Positions 62,278 to 64,000 of a DNA stretch of 64,000 nucleotides are shown here, in pieces (within the stretch, counting starts at the first letter, position 1; each line of letters begins with the position of its first letter). Position numbers and translations under genes: made by a program. The notes below the pieces were generated by a model, which ran no database searches, was not told the DNA's origin, and worked only from the letters and a program-made list of their open reading frames with translations. Source of the stretch: CBDEUK01 sp965250225 (GTDB lineage Bacteria; Pseudomonadota; Gammaproteobacteria; Eutrophobiales; Eutrophobiaceae); the NCBI GenBank assembly GCA_965250225.1, contig CBDFNQ010000028.1, positions 1 through 64,000 on the forward strand, written 5' to 3'.

Positions 62278-64000
62278 ATGTTAAGAGTAATTTGTCGATA
62301 TCTTATTTTATTATTTATCTCGAATAGTGCCATTGGATCTGATACCAAAGAACTGGAAACACTTGTTGTCAGTGCAACGCGTTGGGAAACGTTGGGTACA
62401 CCGACAGCAACCAGTGTAAGCACAATAACACGAGATCAAATTATTGAATCTGGTGCAATAAATATTATAGATGTATTAAAGGGTCAAGGAGGAATACAGG
62501 TTCAGGATCTATTTGGAGATGGTAGCCGATCTACTATATCAATGCGTGGATTTGGAAATAACGGTGGTTCCAATACACTTATATTAGTTGATGGTAGGCG
62601 TTTGAATAATACGGATTTAAAAACACCAGATTTAAGTTTTATTTCATTAAAGGATGTTGAACGAATAGAAATCATCCAAGGAAGTGCATCTGTTTTATAT
62701 GGTGATCATGCAGTTGGTGGAGCAATAAACATCATAACCCAAAAAACAGATAAGCTGAATATTGGTGGGGAAGCTGGTTACGGTAGTTACAATCATCAAT
62801 ACCAACAATTAAATGCATCAAATCGATTTGAAAATGGTGTAGGTGTACGCCTATCAGTTGAAAGACGTTTGTCTGATAATTTTCGTAATCAAAATGCACT
62901 CGATAATGACAATTTTTTTTCAAACATAAGTTACGAATGGGAACGCGGTGATATTTTTGTTGAATATATCCACACTGATGAAGACCTGCAAACACCCGGT
63001 GCAATTTTTCAGCAACAAATCGCTGTTTCACGTAAATCAATAGGACCATTCAGTGTAGGCGATTTTAATGACACTGTTTCCGACACAGGACGAATAGGCA
63101 GTTCATTTTCATTGACCCCAAACTGGTCGTTTGCTGTTGAATATACTCATCGTAATGAAGATATCGATGGCTTAATTTCTAATACTGAATTTAATCAACA
63201 TAGATTGGCTCGTTCATTCAACCCTCGCCTGCGAGGTAATATTTCTTTAGGTAAACAAAATCTCCAACTTGTTGTTGGAGCTGATATAGAAAACACGGAA
63301 TATAAAATAATCTCAGGTGTCGGTGACACAATCAATGATCAGGAGATGAATGCTGTTTATTCACTTATGACCTGGAAAATAAATCATCAGGTTTCATTGG
63401 TTGGAGGTGTACGCTATGCAGAGATGGAAAATGACAGTTTTAAGCGTGATCCTTTTACTGCCTTTCCATTAGCTATGGATACCTTTGTTCGTAAAGTCAA
63501 TGAGGATGAACAAACTGCTAATTCGTTCGGTATTTTATTTACACCAACTGATAGATGGCGTTTGTTTGCCAAACGTGAAACGACTTTTCGCTTTCCTCTG
63601 GCTGACGAACTTACAGGAACGGTTGTTTTGTTTGACGATCTTGAAACTCAGACAGGAAGATCTTATGAAGCAGGGATTGAATGGCAAAATTACTCAATAC
63701 ATACCAAGCTGGTTGGGTATAAACTGGATCTGGATGATGAAATTGCTTTTGATCCATTACTGAACTTTGGTGTTGGAGCTAATATAAATTTCGATCCAAC
63801 AGAACGATTGGGTCTAATTTATGAACTGAATATATCACCCATTGATGATTTGGATATTGGTGTTCAATATTCATATGTCGATGCCAGTTTTGATAGCGGG
63901 CAATTTTCCGGCAATCAAATACCAATGGTGGCTGAACATCAGTTACATTTAAATTCAGCCTATCGTTTCTGGCCAAACTGGAGCTTGTACGGGGAAATAT
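62278..64000 (+). CDS. BtuB-like TonB-dependent receptor (partial)
   Basis: The frame opens with ATG 62278 behind CTGGGGAATT and runs open to the window end, so the 3' part of the barrel is missing. It has a signal peptide (YLILLFISNSAIGSDT), TonB box (ELETLVVSATRW), plug domain (INIIDVLKGQGGIQVQDLFG, ISMRGFGNNGGSNTLILVDG, VERIEIIQGSASVLYGDHAV, GGAINIITQKTD) and many barrel strands. The cobalamin riboswitch upstream indicates a vitamin B12 or related corrinoid substrate. It needs TonB energy; the TonB2-type operon at 25-30 kb is the only candidate in the window. Confidence 0.93.
   Translation, partial: MLRVICRYLILLFISNSAIGSDTKELETLVVSATRWETLGTPTATSVSTITRDQIIESGAINIIDVLKGQGGIQVQDLFGDGSRSTISMRGFGNNGGSNTLILVDGRRLNNTDLKTPDLSFISLKDVERIEIIQGSASVLYGDHAVGGAINIITQKTDKLNIGGEAGYGSYNHQYQQLNASNRFENGVGVRLSVERRLSDNFRNQNALDNDNFFSNISYEWERGDIFVEYIHTDEDLQTPGAIFQQQIAVSRKSIGPFSVGDFNDTVSDTGRIGSSFSLTPNWSFAVEYTHRNEDIDGLISNTEFNQHRLARSFNPRLRGNISLGKQNLQLVVGADIENTEYKIISGVGDTINDQEMNAVYSLMTWKINHQVSLVGGVRYAEMENDSFKRDPFTAFPLAMDTFVRKVNEDEQTANSFGILFTPTDRWRLFAKRETTFRFPLADELTGTVVLFDDLETQTGRSYEAGIEWQNYSIHTKLVGYKLDLDDEIAFDPLLNFGVGANINFDPTERLGLIYELNISPIDDLDIGVQYSYVDASFDSGQFSGNQIPMVAEHQLHLNSAYRFWPNWSLYGEI

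Overview
The window looks like a chromosome segment of an AT-rich gammaproteobacterial methylotroph. This is inference from gene content: a pqqBCDE operon for the quinoprotein cofactor PQQ, a PQQ-system beta-propeller and binding protein, and a run of genes tied to methanofuran and tetrahydromethanopterin cofactors (DHPS-like protein, DUF447 protein, MfnB, pterin dehydratase-like protein). MfnB-type genes outside archaea are typical of bacteria that oxidise formaldehyde through these cofactors. No methanol dehydrogenase gene lies in the window, and the genus cannot be named from the sequence.

Region 1 (1-13.8 kb) is a decayed mobile region. It holds an IS630-type element, an XRE-hicB-hicA module, a small gene pair behind a conserved leader, a CHC2/Toprim primase-helicase broken by an IS256-type element (9-bp target duplication) and several frameshifts, and a frameshifted tyrosine recombinase. 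Two diverged copies of a structured repeat of about 270 bp bracket it. Beyond lie a lipoprotein gene, a mazEF pair with broken mazF, a RAYT-type transposase with its own REP-like repeats, and a frameshifted poly-gamma-glutamate hydrolase.

Region 2 (13.8-50 kb) is mostly ordinary chromosome: a TraB/GumN protein, a tripartite heavy-metal-type RND pump, an aldehyde dehydrogenase with a DsbA-fold partner, a response-regulator/Ser-Thr-kinase fusion, a TonB2-type energising operon (DUF3450, long ExbB, ExbB, ExbD, TonB, TPR) with several apparent frameshifts, a divergent TonB-dependent receptor, a two-component pair, PQQ-associated periplasmic proteins, a porin, a Phd/PIN module, prolyl aminopeptidase with folP, an RHH/ParE module, the pqq operon, and the cofactor gene run. 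Short palindromes centred on CTTAAG recur between genes at 37-41 kb.

Region 3 (50-57.9 kb) is accessory DNA: a GIY-YIG gene between inverted palindromes, a second gene with the conserved leader, a second RHH/ParE module, RAYT, IS110 and IS3 remnants, tandem repeats, a probable integron-type gene cassette followed by a hemerythrin-GGDEF gene, and an IS4-type element inserted in a REP-like palindrome.

Region 4 (57.9-64 kb) pairs cobalamin-dependent metH with a divergent cobalamin riboswitch and a BtuB-like receptor running off the window end. The B12 importer probably depends on TonB energy, and MetH uses the imported cofactor.
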